Positions 13,920 to 21,605 of a stretch of 28,105 nt of DNA are shown here, one piece after another. The first letter of the stretch is position 1. Each line of letters opens with the position of its first letter. Origin of the DNA: Nitrospinae bacterium RIFCSPLOWO2_12_39_16 (GTDB lineage Bacteria; Nitrospinota; Nitrospinia; UBA9942); contig MHDO01000031.1 in NCBI GenBank assembly GCA_001805005.1, positions 1 through 28,105 on the forward strand, in the 5' to 3' direction. The notes beneath the pieces were generated by a model, which saw only the letters and a list, made by a program, of their open reading frames with translations, was not told where the DNA came from and did not search any database. Made by a program: the position numbers and the translations under genes.

Positions 13920-14232
13920 ATGGTAGTATTGCCTTTATAATAAATTCTATCCCTTTTTCAATATTCTGCCGTCCTCTATTCCGCAGAGCTTCGGCATCTT
14001 TTTTTGCCTTTATCCTCATCTCATCTATATCCTTCTCTACTTTAATCTTATTTCCCTCAAGATAACTTTCCTTTAGCTTTTCCATCTCTATGTTAAAAGA
14101 TGCCTTCATCTCTTCTGCACTCTTCATTGCCTTTTCCCTTATCTGCTGTGCCTCTGCCTTTGACTGTTTAAGGAGATTATCCAATTTTAATTCCTTTTCT
14201 CGCAGAGAATTCAAAAATTCAATTTCTTCCAT
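13918..14232 (-). CDS. V-type ATPase subunit G/H (peripheral stalk)
   Basis: A 104-residue, almost wholly helical, highly charged protein (LREKELKLDNLLKQSKAEAQ, IREKAMKSAEEMKASF) with a short hydrophobic end IEFIIKAILP. Size, composition and position as first gene before subunit I match the G/H stalk subunit that coils with subunit E. AAGGAG 7 nt before the ATG is a good ribosome site and the operon promoter lies 38-66 nt upstream. Identity is inferred from composition and context, since these subunits have little sequence conservation. Confidence 0.78.
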   Translation of the reverse strand: MEEIEFLNSLREKELKLDNLLKQSKAEAQQIREKAMKSAEEMKASFNIEMEKLKESYLEGNKIKVEKDIDEMRIKAKKDAEALRNRGRQNIEKGIEFIIKAILP

Positions 14233-14269
14233 ATTTACTCCTTATAATATACGCCGTCTTTCTGAGCAT

Positions 14270-14298
14270 AATATATAATTCTTTATTTTAACTGTCAA
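14270..14298 (-). promoter_or_regulatory. Promoter of the V-type ATPase operon
   Basis: On the minus strand a perfect TTGACA (14293-14298) and TATATT (14270-14275) are exactly 17 bp apart. The predicted start gives a leader of about 30 nt with AAGGAG before the first gene. This is the best sigma-70 type promoter in the window. Confidence 0.7.
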
Positions 14299-14356
14299 TT
14301 TAATCAATTGACTTTGGTTTTTCACATCTGATATTATTCAAGAACAAAAACCTGAT

Positions 14357-14501
14357 TAGCCACAGAGACACAGAGGCACAGAGCAAAGAAAAAAATAATT
14401 TATAAGGAACCCATGAATATAGGAATGCTTTTCATGGTTTCTTGGTTTCCTTATAAAAAACATTTTGATATTTTCTCTGTGTCTTAGTGCCTCTGTGGCA
14501 A
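14357..14501. repeat. Nested tandem-word palindrome (CACAGAG type) upstream of the V-ATPase operon
   Basis: Outer left arm TTAGCCACAGAGACACAGAG (from 14357) continues GCACAG; the outer right arm is CTCTGTGTCTTAGTGCCTCT (from 14475) then GTGGC. Inside lies a second perfect 11-bp inverted pair, TTTATAAGGAA (14399-14409) and TTCCTTATAAA (14447-14457), and within that CCATGAA/TTTTCATGG. The whole 145 bp is one nested hairpin between two divergent genes. Confidence 0.7.
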
Positions 14502-14535
14502 ATTTTTATAATTTCCTAAATTATGGGAGGTTGAA

Positions 14536-15537
14536 GTGGAAAATAGAGATAAAAAATTACAGCTGATTCAGATGGTGCTTGATAAAATTAATGCCGGGTA
14601 CAGGGCGGAAGAGGTAATGAGTTTTACGGTTGACATTGTAAGAGAGCTTTTTAAATGTCAATCAATAGCTATACTTATGAAGGAGACAAAATCTTTTCAC
14701 ATGAGGGTTATAACTTCAAGGGGGCTAAGCGGTGATTTTATAAAATATTTTCAGACGGATGAAAAAGGGGAATTAATCAACGATATTTCAACTCGTCAAA
14801 AATATTTGCTTTTGGATGAAGGTGCTGACAAAAAAAGAGGACTTTACAAATTTGAACATGATTTTAAAACCCTCCTGATAGTTCCAATGAAACATGGAAA
14901 CAAATGGGTTGGATTTACCTATATGGACAGTAAAGAAAAGGGGGCATTTTCAAGCGAGGATATACATATATTTGTGGAGTTAGTTAACCTCCTTACTGTA
15001 ATAATAGAATATGGAAGGCTGGAAGACCAATTGCATCAGATTTATGATTATGATGAACTGTCAAAACTGTATAGTTATAAATATTTTCGTGATTCGCTTT
15101 CCCATGAAATAAAAAGGGCAGACCATGATAAAACTAATCTTTCACTCTGCATAGCTGCTGTTGACCATATCAGAGAATACAATGAGATTCACGGACATGC
15201 TAAGGCGGATAAAATACTGCAACTTATTGGAGATATTATTAAAAAGAGTATAAGGGATATTGATATCCCGGCACGGTATAGTGGAGCCAAGTTCGCTATA
15301 ATTATGCCGGCATGCAAAGATAATGAGGCAAGGAAGATTGCTGAAATAATTAGAAAGAAAGTAGAGGATACTACTTTTGAGAAGAAGGAACCAAAAATTT
15401 ATTTAAGCATTGCACTGACAAACTGTCCTGCTGATGCCGGAAACGAGAGAGATTTAATTAATAAGACGGAGCAGATATTATATTACTGCAAAAGGGAAAA
15501 AGGAAATATAGTTAAAGTTTATTCAGAAACTGTCTGA
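14536..15537 (+). CDS. GAF/degenerate-GGDEF signalling protein
   Basis: A 333-residue soluble protein. Residues about 15-170 form a GAF sensory domain (CQSIAILMKE, LLIVPMKHGNKWVGFTYMDS, FSSEDIHIFVELVNLL). Residues about 180-330 have a GGDEF fold: DELSKLYSYKYFRDSLSHEI at the start, then the active loop. The loop reads ARYSGAKFAIIMP, so GGDEF is replaced by SGAKF (S249 to F253), which should abolish diguanylate cyclase activity. Such proteins often act as cyclic-di-GMP or GTP sensors or as scaffolds. GGGAGG 5 nt before the GTG supports the start. No output domain is attached. The HD-GYP protein at 2258 shows the cell uses cyclic di-GMP. Confidence 0.85.
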   Translation: MENRDKKLQLIQMVLDKINAGYRAEEVMSFTVDIVRELFKCQSIAILMKETKSFHMRVITSRGLSGDFIKYFQTDEKGELINDISTRQKYLLLDEGADKKRGLYKFEHDFKTLLIVPMKHGNKWVGFTYMDSKEKGAFSSEDIHIFVELVNLLTVIIEYGRLEDQLHQIYDYDELSKLYSYKYFRDSLSHEIKRADHDKTNLSLCIAAVDHIREYNEIHGHAKADKILQLIGDIIKKSIRDIDIPARYSGAKFAIIMPACKDNEARKIAEIIRKKVEDTTFEKKEPKIYLSIALTNCPADAGNERDLINKTEQILYYCKREKGNIVKVYSETV

Positions 15538-15663
15538 CCATATATTTTCTTATCTCATCTGCCGCAAGTACAACCACTGGGAAGACTAAGCGGTCTTTGA
15601 GCCTGAAAGGACACCATCAATACTCTCATGATCTTTAAGTCCATGAATAACTTCTTCCCTAGT

Positions 15664-17217
15664 CTATTTTGAAAGTGGTATATATAGTATCTTGAAATAG
15701 CTTTTACCATTCTTTTTACCGAGCTCCAATAGCCCCTTCAATATTGAAAAGCTGCCATCATCTCCCCTTTTTTCATAAGATATAAGAAATGACAAATCTA
15801 TAAACTCACCAAAGTCATTTTTTTTATGCGAATAGAGCCCCCATAATAATTTTGACTCCATCTCCCCCACTCTTTTCTCCCCCCCTTCTAAAGGATGGGA
15901 TGGTGGGGGGGTAAAATTATACTCATATAGCCTGAAGATTGGGGCATAGTTCTTCTCAAAACCCTCAGTCTCAATAGGAATTATCTCCGGGAAGCTAAAG
16001 ATAGTCTCCCCATCCTTTTTACTTTTATAATTGAAAAGGGGCCATAACCTTAGCTGCCAGGATTTAGGATTTTCATACTCATATTTGCTTATAAGCAAAA
16101 ATCTGTGGACTATCTTTTCTGAATCTTCAGGATATTCCCTCTTGTATGTATAGATTGGCCAGAGAAAGAAACGCTCATTTAGATGCTCTTTATCTCTATA
16201 ACCATATATGGGAAATACTTTAAAAACATTTAAATTATCCCCCCTCCCTTTCTGAATAATAGGCCAGGGGAAATCCCAGAGTGTAAGATTTTCATCATCA
16301 TCATGAAGGTAGTTAAAGAATGGCCAAATGACACTCTTTATAACCCTTCCGGAAGAGGTTTCAGAAGCATAAAATGGAAGGAATGCCCTGTATTTCTTAG
16401 GCCGTGATGTATCAAGATATGTATTTTGATAATGAATCAGAGGCCAAAGAAAAAATTTCTTAGAAAACTCATCTTTCTTATTCCTATAACCGAAGAGGGG
16501 CCACATTCTAAATCCCGACTCCTTTTCACCTGCAGTTATTGAAAAGATGGGCCAGATAAAGTTTTTATTTATTGTCTTATCATCTCTCGTCTTCGTATAA
16601 ATAGGCCATAAAACAAATTTTATCTCATCCTTTCCAAACCTCTTTCTCATATCACCATAAATTGGAAATAAACCGCCGTAACCCTCACCATCCTCTGTCT
16701 TCCCCCAGAATACAGGGAAAAAGCCAAAGTCATTTTTCTTACCTTCTGTTTCTTTAAATTCTTTTCTTGATGTAAAAAAGGGCGCAAACCTTGATGAAGT
16801 TTCTTCAGGATTCCTTTTATACTTACCGAGGGGATAGATAACATCCACATCACTTGTATCTTCTTTTTTATCTTCTGTCTTAGAATAAAATGGCCTGAAT
16901 ATCTTCTCCTCTTTTTGAGCCTCCTTTTCAAATGTTATGAATGGGCCTAAAATATTATACCGTGTTATATTTTTCTCTCCATCATAGGTATAATCAAAAA
17001 GGGGCTGATAGTTTTCTGTCTCATATTGTTCAGCCTTCTGTTCATTGGCATCAGGGCTTTTATTCTCTATATTTTTATTATGAGAAGTGGCACAGCCAAC
17101 AATTAAAAAGACTGAAACAAACAACAGACAACAGATATTATTAATTAGCAATGAGCAATGAGCAATGAGCAATGAGCTTTGTCTGCCTTCTGTCTTCTGT
17201 TTTCTGTATTCTGTCAT
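15664..17217 (-). CDS. Lipoprotein with many WPxY/F repeats, function unknown
   Basis: A 517-residue lipoprotein. Its signal peptide ends in FLIVGC (lipid-carrying C42). The mature chain has about 18 repeats of an aromatic motif (GFFPVFWG, GLFPIYGD, VLWPIYTK, FIWPIFSI, RMWPLFGY, FLWPLIHY, VIWPFFNY, VFPIYGY, FLWPIYTY, LRLWPLFNY) every 16-30 residues, with polar stretches between. This alternation suggests a beta-strand repeat domain or barrel-like surface protein. I know no assigned function. The start is the ATG at 17217, 9 nt after the stop of the metalloprotease gene; the longer frame to 17328 would overlap that gene. The N-terminal part (EYRKQKTEGR, then LLIAHCSLLI) is encoded by ACAGAA and TCATTGC word repeats. 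An in-frame repeat insertion (15858-15911) adds PPPSHPLEGGEKRVGEM. Confidence 0.7.
   Translation of the reverse strand: MTEYRKQKTEGRQSSLLIAHCSLLINNICCLLFVSVFLIVGCATSHNKNIENKSPDANEQKAEQYETENYQPLFDYTYDGEKNITRYNILGPFITFEKEAQKEEKIFRPFYSKTEDKKEDTSDVDVIYPLGKYKRNPEETSSRFAPFFTSRKEFKETEGKKNDFGFFPVFWGKTEDGEGYGGLFPIYGDMRKRFGKDEIKFVLWPIYTKTRDDKTINKNFIWPIFSITAGEKESGFRMWPLFGYRNKKDEFSKKFFLWPLIHYQNTYLDTSRPKKYRAFLPFYASETSSGRVIKSVIWPFFNYLHDDDENLTLWDFPWPIIQKGRGDNLNVFKVFPIYGYRDKEHLNERFFLWPIYTYKREYPEDSEKIVHRFLLISKYEYENPKSWQLRLWPLFNYKSKKDGETIFSFPEIIPIETEGFEKNYAPIFRLYEYNFTPPPSHPLEGGEKRVGEMESKLLWGLYSHKKNDFGEFIDLSFLISYEKRGDDGSFSILKGLLELGKKNGKSYFKILYIPLSK
15858..15911 (-). repeat. In-frame repeat insertion inside the WPxY lipoprotein gene
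   Basis: On the minus strand a run of C, ACCATCCCATCC, TTTAGAA, then a run of G and GAGATGG form an imperfect palindrome. It is translated as PPPSHPLEGGEKRVGEM, a proline/glycine phrase unlike the WPxY repeats around it. It looks like a small dispersed repeat that entered the gene without breaking the frame. Confidence 0.5.
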
Positions 17218-17227
17218 CTGTCTTCTT
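17119..17227. repeat. Tandem words GCAATGA and CTTCTGT at a lipoprotein gene start
   Basis: GCAATGA is repeated four times with an exact 7-bp period (17148-17177). Next come five or six copies of a CTTCTGT-like word (17179-17225), and ACAACAGAC words lie at 17117-17136 as an inverse. On the minus strand these become ACAGAA and TCATTGC repeats that encode the n-region and part of the hydrophobic core of the lipoprotein signal peptide. Confidence 0.7.
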
Positions 17228-18767
17228 ACTGCACCCTTATATTGTAAGAGCCATAAGCTGATATTGCACCTGAATCTGAATATGCCTTTGACCTCACATA
17301 ATATGTCCCTGTTGCAGTTGCAGTCCATGTCATAAGTGAGGACTTATCAGTTAGAGACCTGTCATCAGTATAGGGGTAATCATTTACATTGGATGTAATC
17401 AGAGTAGCCCCGTCAGTATTGTAAAGAAAGAGATGTGTATCCGCACCATTTGTAAGGCTTAATGTCTCTATAGTGTAGGTAGTCCCATTTGTAGCACTAA
17501 AACTTATCCAGTCCTCATCCCCTAAAGGGTAATAAGTATGATGAAGAGATTCACCAAAGTTTACTGCCTCTGCCTGACTGCTGTTATTGTCACTCTCATA
17601 GCTATCAGATGCATATTCAATAGACCTTGCACTGAATATAGAGGATGGATTGAGTGTGCTGTTATGCCCCCTGGCAAACCAGCCGTCCCAGAAGTCTTCT
17701 AAGCTTATCTCTGCTGTTGATGGCAGGTAATTCTTTACTACATCCCAAATACCATTAAAACCTGCCGATAAGAATATATTCCATAATACAGATGATACTG
17801 ATAATTCATTATCACTTCCTGTTGCAAGGGATGAATAGGAGGGTGTTTTTATTTCATAGGAAAACAAAAGATTTCCATTCCCGCTACCACCTGTAGTATC
17901 TACATAATACTCTGGATTTGAGTAGCCTGCATAACTCCTGACACTGCTTCCGAAAAATGTTGCCCACCCTTCAGACCATGCAAGTCTTATATCATAATAT
18001 CCTGTTATTGTATGTGTTCCCCCGGGTGAATCATCCTTTGAAAAATTACCTGCCACCCAATGGCCAAATTCATGGAGTATTACTATATCATCATAGGAAT
18101 CGCTGTCTGTTGATTTGCCAAGAAAATACAGGTCATTTGTTGCAGTGCTGTAATATGTCCCGTCTTTATTACCGTCATACCATATTGCCTTGACCTTTTT
18201 TGATGTAAAACCTCCGTTTTTTGCAACTATAAACTCAGTCCCGTCTATCAATGAATCTAAAATATTAAATGGCCCACCGGCACCACTGTCCAGAGATGCT
18301 GTTAGATTCTTTGAATAAGTTCCAGATAATGCTGCACTGAAGCCATCAGAGACTACTGAGTATATACTACCGTTTCCATTAACAACTTCTATATTATAAG
18401 CCTTAGTCCCCTTACTATATCCAACTGATGTGGATGTAAGACACCTGACATATATGTTTGAGGATGAGGGAAAAATGGTTACAGAATAGTTTCCATTTTC
18501 ATCAGTTGATGTAGATGTAACAATACTGGAATCAGATGAATTGATAATTTCAATATCGGCAAATCTTACTGCCTTATTCTGTGCGCTTGTGAATCCTGTA
18601 GAATCAAATACCCTGTCTTCAAATTGGACTACACCTGAAATTGTGACGTATGATGAACCACCTCCACCTCCTCCACTACTACCACAGGATGCAAAAAAGA
18701 AGAAAGAGGACAGAAGAAAGAGGACAGAGAATAGAAAGTCTGACTTCTGTATTCTGTATTTTATCAT
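17226..18767 (-). CDS. Zinc-metalloprotease lipoprotein with C-terminal PPC-like domain
   Basis: A 513-residue lipoprotein. The signal peptide ends in FFASC (lipid-carrying C28), followed by a Gly/Ser linker (GSSGGGGGGSS). Residues about 38-130 are a beta-sandwich (VTISGVVQFEDR, VTSTSTDENGNYSVTIF) like carboxypeptidase-regulatory domains. Residues about 150-370 are a zincin: HEFGH (H232, E233, H236) with E266 in SEGWATFF as the likely third zinc ligand, a gluzincin pattern. Residues about 390-513 form a PPC/beta-sandwich domain (GDEDWISFSATNGTTYTIET, then TATGTYYVR). It should cleave proteins at the cell surface or periplasm; the substrate is unknown. The start overlaps the upstream gene's stop by 4 nt. 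Confidence 0.8.
   Translation of the reverse strand: MIKYRIQKSDFLFSVLFLLSSFFFFASCGSSGGGGGGSSYVTISGVVQFEDRVFDSTGFTSAQNKAVRFADIEIINSSDSSIVTSTSTDENGNYSVTIFPSSSNIYVRCLTSTSVGYSKGTKAYNIEVVNGNGSIYSVVSDGFSAALSGTYSKNLTASLDSGAGGPFNILDSLIDGTEFIVAKNGGFTSKKVKAIWYDGNKDGTYYSTATNDLYFLGKSTDSDSYDDIVILHEFGHWVAGNFSKDDSPGGTHTITGYYDIRLAWSEGWATFFGSSVRSYAGYSNPEYYVDTTGGSGNGNLLFSYEIKTPSYSSLATGSDNELSVSSVLWNIFLSAGFNGIWDVVKNYLPSTAEISLEDFWDGWFARGHNSTLNPSSIFSARSIEYASDSYESDNNSSQAEAVNFGESLHHTYYPLGDEDWISFSATNGTTYTIETLSLTNGADTHLFLYNTDGATLITSNVNDYPYTDDRSLTDKSSLMTWTATATGTYYVRSKAYSDSGAISAYGSYNIRVQ
18699..18758. repeat. Tandem word AGAAAGAGGACAG with inverted copies at the protease gene start
   Basis: The plus strand has GAAAGAGGACAGAAGAAAGA then GGACAG, a 14-bp word present twice, followed by an inverted CTTCTGTATTCTGTATT block. 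On the minus strand ACAGAATACAGAA encodes the positive n-region and the inverted C/T-rich half encodes the hydrophobic core (Ser/Leu/Phe) of the signal peptide. Confidence 0.6.
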
Positions 18768-19255
18768 TCTCCTTTGAACTCAATAACTCCCCTACCCTTC
18801 TCTTCTTGTGTATGATTTTTTTTAAGTTCCTTCTTTTTAACTACAGGATTTATCTCTAATACTTCCTCTCTCCTTACTGCCTCGCCAGTAATCATTTTCA
18901 ATATAATAATTGCCTTTAACCCGTATGTCTTATTATCTGGGATATATATCTTATACTGGAATGTCTCTGTCTTATCCACTTCTAATATCCCGCTCCATTT
19001 TCCCACACCATTAATCAATCTAAGTTTTTCGGGGAGTTCTATATGGACATCTATATTTGAATGTTTAATAAGTGGAATCAGCTTAAGATTTACAATTGCT
19101 ATGCCTGGAATTGCAGGATGTTTGTCAAACTCAATCACCACATCTATTGGTGGAATAGGTTTTGATGCAGCAAGGGAAATAATGAAAGGGGAAAAGAACA
19201 AAAACATGAACACGAATAGCACGATAGAGTATAGTTTAAACTTTTTGATAGTCAT
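18764..19255 (-). CDS. Secreted protein of unknown function
   Basis: A 163-residue protein with a signal peptide (KKFKLYSIVLFVFMFLFFS, probable cleavage near SLAAS) and a mature beta-rich domain (PIDVVIEFDKHPAIPGIAIV, LRLINGVGKWSGILEV, FQYKIYIPDNKTYGLKAIII). It ends in a Lys/Glu-rich tail. The middle resembles Ig-like folds but I recognise no family. Its ATG overlaps the bioF stop by 4 nt, and its stop overlaps the metalloprotease start by 4 nt, so all three are translationally coupled. Confidence 0.65.
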   Translation of the reverse strand: MTIKKFKLYSIVLFVFMFLFFSPFIISLAASKPIPPIDVVIEFDKHPAIPGIAIVNLKLIPLIKHSNIDVHIELPEKLRLINGVGKWSGILEVDKTETFQYKIYIPDNKTYGLKAIIILKMITGEAVRREEVLEINPVVKKKELKKNHTQEEKGRGVIEFKGE

Positions 19256-20418
19256 ACAATCTTAAGTTTTTTTCCTGTCTTTTTAAATGACTTCAATGCG
19301 GCATCTATGTCAGCTTTGCTGTGGGTCGCCATCACCGTAACCCTCAGTCTTGATTTACCCTGCGGGACTGTAGGGGGACGAATCCCCTGAACAAAAGCAC
19401 CTTCTTTTAAGAGCATCTGACTCATCTCAACCGTCCTATGAGTATCACCAACAAATACAGGTATAATCTGTGATTCGCTTCCCATTATATCAAATCCCAT
19501 ATCTTTAAGCCCATCTTTTAAATAACTGACATTTTTCCACAGGCTGTCCCTTAAATCATCCCCTCTCTCTATAATATCAATTGCGGCAAGTGATGATGCG
19601 ATAACTGATGGCGGAAGTGAGGTGGTGTATATAAAACTCCTTGCCCTATTTATAAGAAACTCAATTAATTTTTTCCTTCCTGCAACAAAACCTCCAAAAG
19701 AACCAACCGCCTTACTCAATGTTCCCATAATTATATCTATACCATCATCTAATCCGAAATATTCACCTGTGCCCCTTCCATTCTTACCAAAGACACCTGT
19801 AGCATGTGCGTCATCAACCATTAAAATAGCCGAATACCTCTTCGAAAGATGGACTATCTCTTTCAATGGGGCAATATCCCCATCCATACTGAATATCCCG
19901 TCTGTAACAATAAGCCTCTTCTTAAAACCTGAAGATTTTTTAAGAAATCTCTCAAGTGCATCTATGTCTTTATGAGGATACCTCTTTAACTCTGCACCGC
20001 TTAAAAGACATCCGTCAATAATACTTGCGTGGTTCAGCTTATCAGAAAATATTACATCTCCCTTTCCGCATATAGAAGATATTACACCCAGGTTTGCTGT
20101 ATATCCTGAATTAAATAAAATGGCTGACTCTGTTTTTTTAAAAGATGCAATCTTCTCCTCCAATTCCTTATGGAGTTCCATACTGCCAGAAATCAACCTT
20201 GACGCACCTGAGCCGCATCCGTATTTCTCTATTGCTGAAACAGCCGCCTTTTTTATTTCAGGATGTGAGGCAAGTCCAAGATAATTATTGGATGAAAGAA
20301 GGATTACCTCCCTTCCACCAATCCTTACCCTTGCCCCCTGCCCTCCCTCAATAATTTTTAATTCTCTATAAAGCCCATCCCTTTTCAATTGCGCAAGCTC
20401 ATCATCTATAAAATCCAT
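19252..20418 (-). CDS. bioF: 8-amino-7-oxononanoate synthase (BioF)
   Basis: PLP enzyme of the alpha-oxoamine synthase family. It joins pimeloyl-thioester and L-alanine to make 8-amino-7-oxononanoate, an early step of biotin synthesis. Visible landmarks are SSNNYLGLASHP, GCGSGASRLISG, FNSGYTANLG, NHASIIDG, VDDAHATGVFG and the PLP-binding lysine K236 in TLSKAVGSFGGF, then IYTTSLPP. Length (388 residues from the ATG at 20418) is normal. The frame could begin at a TTG 9 nt earlier; neither has a ribosome site. Related synthases (KBL, CqsA, SPT) look alike, but the adjacent bioB gene favours BioF. Three exported-protein genes follow, the first overlapping its stop. Confidence 0.9.
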   Translation of the reverse strand: MDFIDDELAQLKRDGLYRELKIIEGGQGARVRIGGREVILLSSNNYLGLASHPEIKKAAVSAIEKYGCGSGASRLISGSMELHKELEEKIASFKKTESAILFNSGYTANLGVISSICGKGDVIFSDKLNHASIIDGCLLSGAELKRYPHKDIDALERFLKKSSGFKKRLIVTDGIFSMDGDIAPLKEIVHLSKRYSAILMVDDAHATGVFGKNGRGTGEYFGLDDGIDIIMGTLSKAVGSFGGFVAGRKKLIEFLINRARSFIYTTSLPPSVIASSLAAIDIIERGDDLRDSLWKNVSYLKDGLKDMGFDIMGSESQIIPVFVGDTHRTVEMSQMLLKEGAFVQGIRPPTVPQGKSRLRVTVMATHSKADIDAALKSFKKTGKKLKIV

Positions 20419-20433
20419 AAACAACAATTATTT

Positions 20434-20571
20434 GCCACAGAGAACACAGAGGTCACAGAGAAATAAAATTAAGAATTTAATTTTTTTATACTAAAAATCT
20501 GTGTTTATCTGTGTCCAAATTAGTCTTTTATTTTTTTGCTTTTACTCTGTGTTCTCCGTGAACTCTGTGGC
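20434..20571. repeat. Tandem-word palindrome between bioB and bioF (CACAGAG type)
   Basis: Left arm GCCACAGAGAACACAGAGGT (from 20434) continues CACAGAG; right arm ACTCTGTGTTCTCCGTGAAC (from 20544) continues TCTGTGGC. A second word pair (CTGTGTTTATCTGTGTCC, about 20499-20516) lies between the arms. The layout closely matches the elements at 10917 and 14357. Confidence 0.7.
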
Positions 20572-20577
20572 TAATTC

Positions 20578-21567
20578 TTATAATTTTCCTGATACTATCT
20601 CCAATCCTAAATCATTAATCATCTGCAAATCCTCTTCATATCTCCTCCCCTTTACAGTAAGATAATTTCCCACCATAATAGAATTTGCACCGGCAGCAAA
20701 AATAAGTGATTGGAGGTCGCGCAGATTATATTCTCTCCCACCTGCTATTTTTATATCCTTGTCAGGAAGCATAAACCTATATAACGCAATAATCTTTAAT
20801 ATCTCAAAAGGCTTTAAAGAGGTGGCATTTTCCAGTTTTGTCCCTTTTATGGGGTGGAGAAAGTTTAATGGAATGGAATCTACATTCAATTCCCTCAGTG
20901 TAAAGCATAGCTCTATTCTCTGCTCTATACTCTCCCCCATTCCAAATATGCCGCCACAGCATGTCCGAAGCCCTATCTCCTTTGCTGTTCTTATAGTTTC
21001 CACATCCTCATCGTAGGTATGGGTAGTGCAAATATTAGAAAAGAAGCTTCTTGCAGTCTCTAAATTATGGTGATATTCCTGCAATCCCACCTCTTTTAGT
21101 TTAAGAAGGGCATCTTTACTTAATATGCCGAGTGATGCACACCTGTGAATCTGGATTTCACTTTTCAGGCTTCTTATGGATTCACAAACCCTATAAAGTT
21201 CATCTCCATTATCCATTCCCTTGCCGCTGGTTACAATACCAAACTTATGCGACCCCTGTGCAAGGGATAATCTTGCCCCTTCAACTATCTTGTCAGTACT
21301 TATAAGGGGATATTCAGGTATATCAGTTTTATAATGTATTGATTGTGAACAGAAAACACAATCTTCGGTGCAGTCACCTGATTTGGCGTTAATGATGGAA
21401 CAGAGACTTATTGATTTGCCTTTAAATTTTTCTCTTATCCTGTTTGAAGATGCAATGAGGTCGAAAATGCAGGAATCATCAATTGTGATTAAGTTATATG
21501 CCTCATTAAAATCAATACCTTTTCCATTGATGACCTTCTCTTCTAAGCTGTGAATGAATTTAAGCAT
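20578..21567 (-). CDS. bioB: Biotin synthase (BioB)
   Basis: Radical SAM enzyme that inserts sulfur into dethiobiotin. The radical SAM cluster motif is C-x3-C-x2-C in GDCTEDCVFCSQS. Family landmarks are KFGIVTSGKGM, EIQIHRCASLG, YHHNLETARSFF, CCGGIFGMGE, PLNFLHPIKGT, IKIAGGREYNLRD and MVGNYLT. The conserved Arg of the second cluster is the R in AGGRE. I start at the ATG at 21567 (MLKFIHSLEEKV), about 329 residues. An earlier GTG-type start at 21618 would reach into the divergent ffh promoter region. bioA and bioD are not in the window. Confidence 0.92.
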   Translation of the reverse strand: MLKFIHSLEEKVINGKGIDFNEAYNLITIDDSCIFDLIASSNRIREKFKGKSISLCSIINAKSGDCTEDCVFCSQSIHYKTDIPEYPLISTDKIVEGARLSLAQGSHKFGIVTSGKGMDNGDELYRVCESIRSLKSEIQIHRCASLGILSKDALLKLKEVGLQEYHHNLETARSFFSNICTTHTYDEDVETIRTAKEIGLRTCCGGIFGMGESIEQRIELCFTLRELNVDSIPLNFLHPIKGTKLENATSLKPFEILKIIALYRFMLPDKDIKIAGGREYNLRDLQSLIFAAGANSIMVGNYLTVKGRRYEEDLQMINDLGLEIVSGKL

Positions 21568-21605
21568 TGCATCAGATTGACATAGCTCAAATAAAAAGTC
21601 AATAC

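Noticed and set aside
15538..15663. Minus-strand phrases (EEVIHGLKDHESIDGVLSGS and, shifted, FPVVVLAADEIRKYM) as a gene remnant
   Set aside because: They need a frameshift, have no start, and I could not tie them to a family. They may be a fragment but the evidence is too thin for a feature.
17218..17328. Extended start of the WPxY lipoprotein
   Set aside because: It would overlap the end of the metalloprotease gene by about 100 bp in another frame. The ATG at 17217 gives a normal lipoprotein signal.
21576..21603. ATTGAC-N16-GTCAAT as a BirA biotin operator
   Set aside because: The half sites do not resemble the known TTGTAAAC-type BirA box. I mention it only as an unassigned inverted pair.
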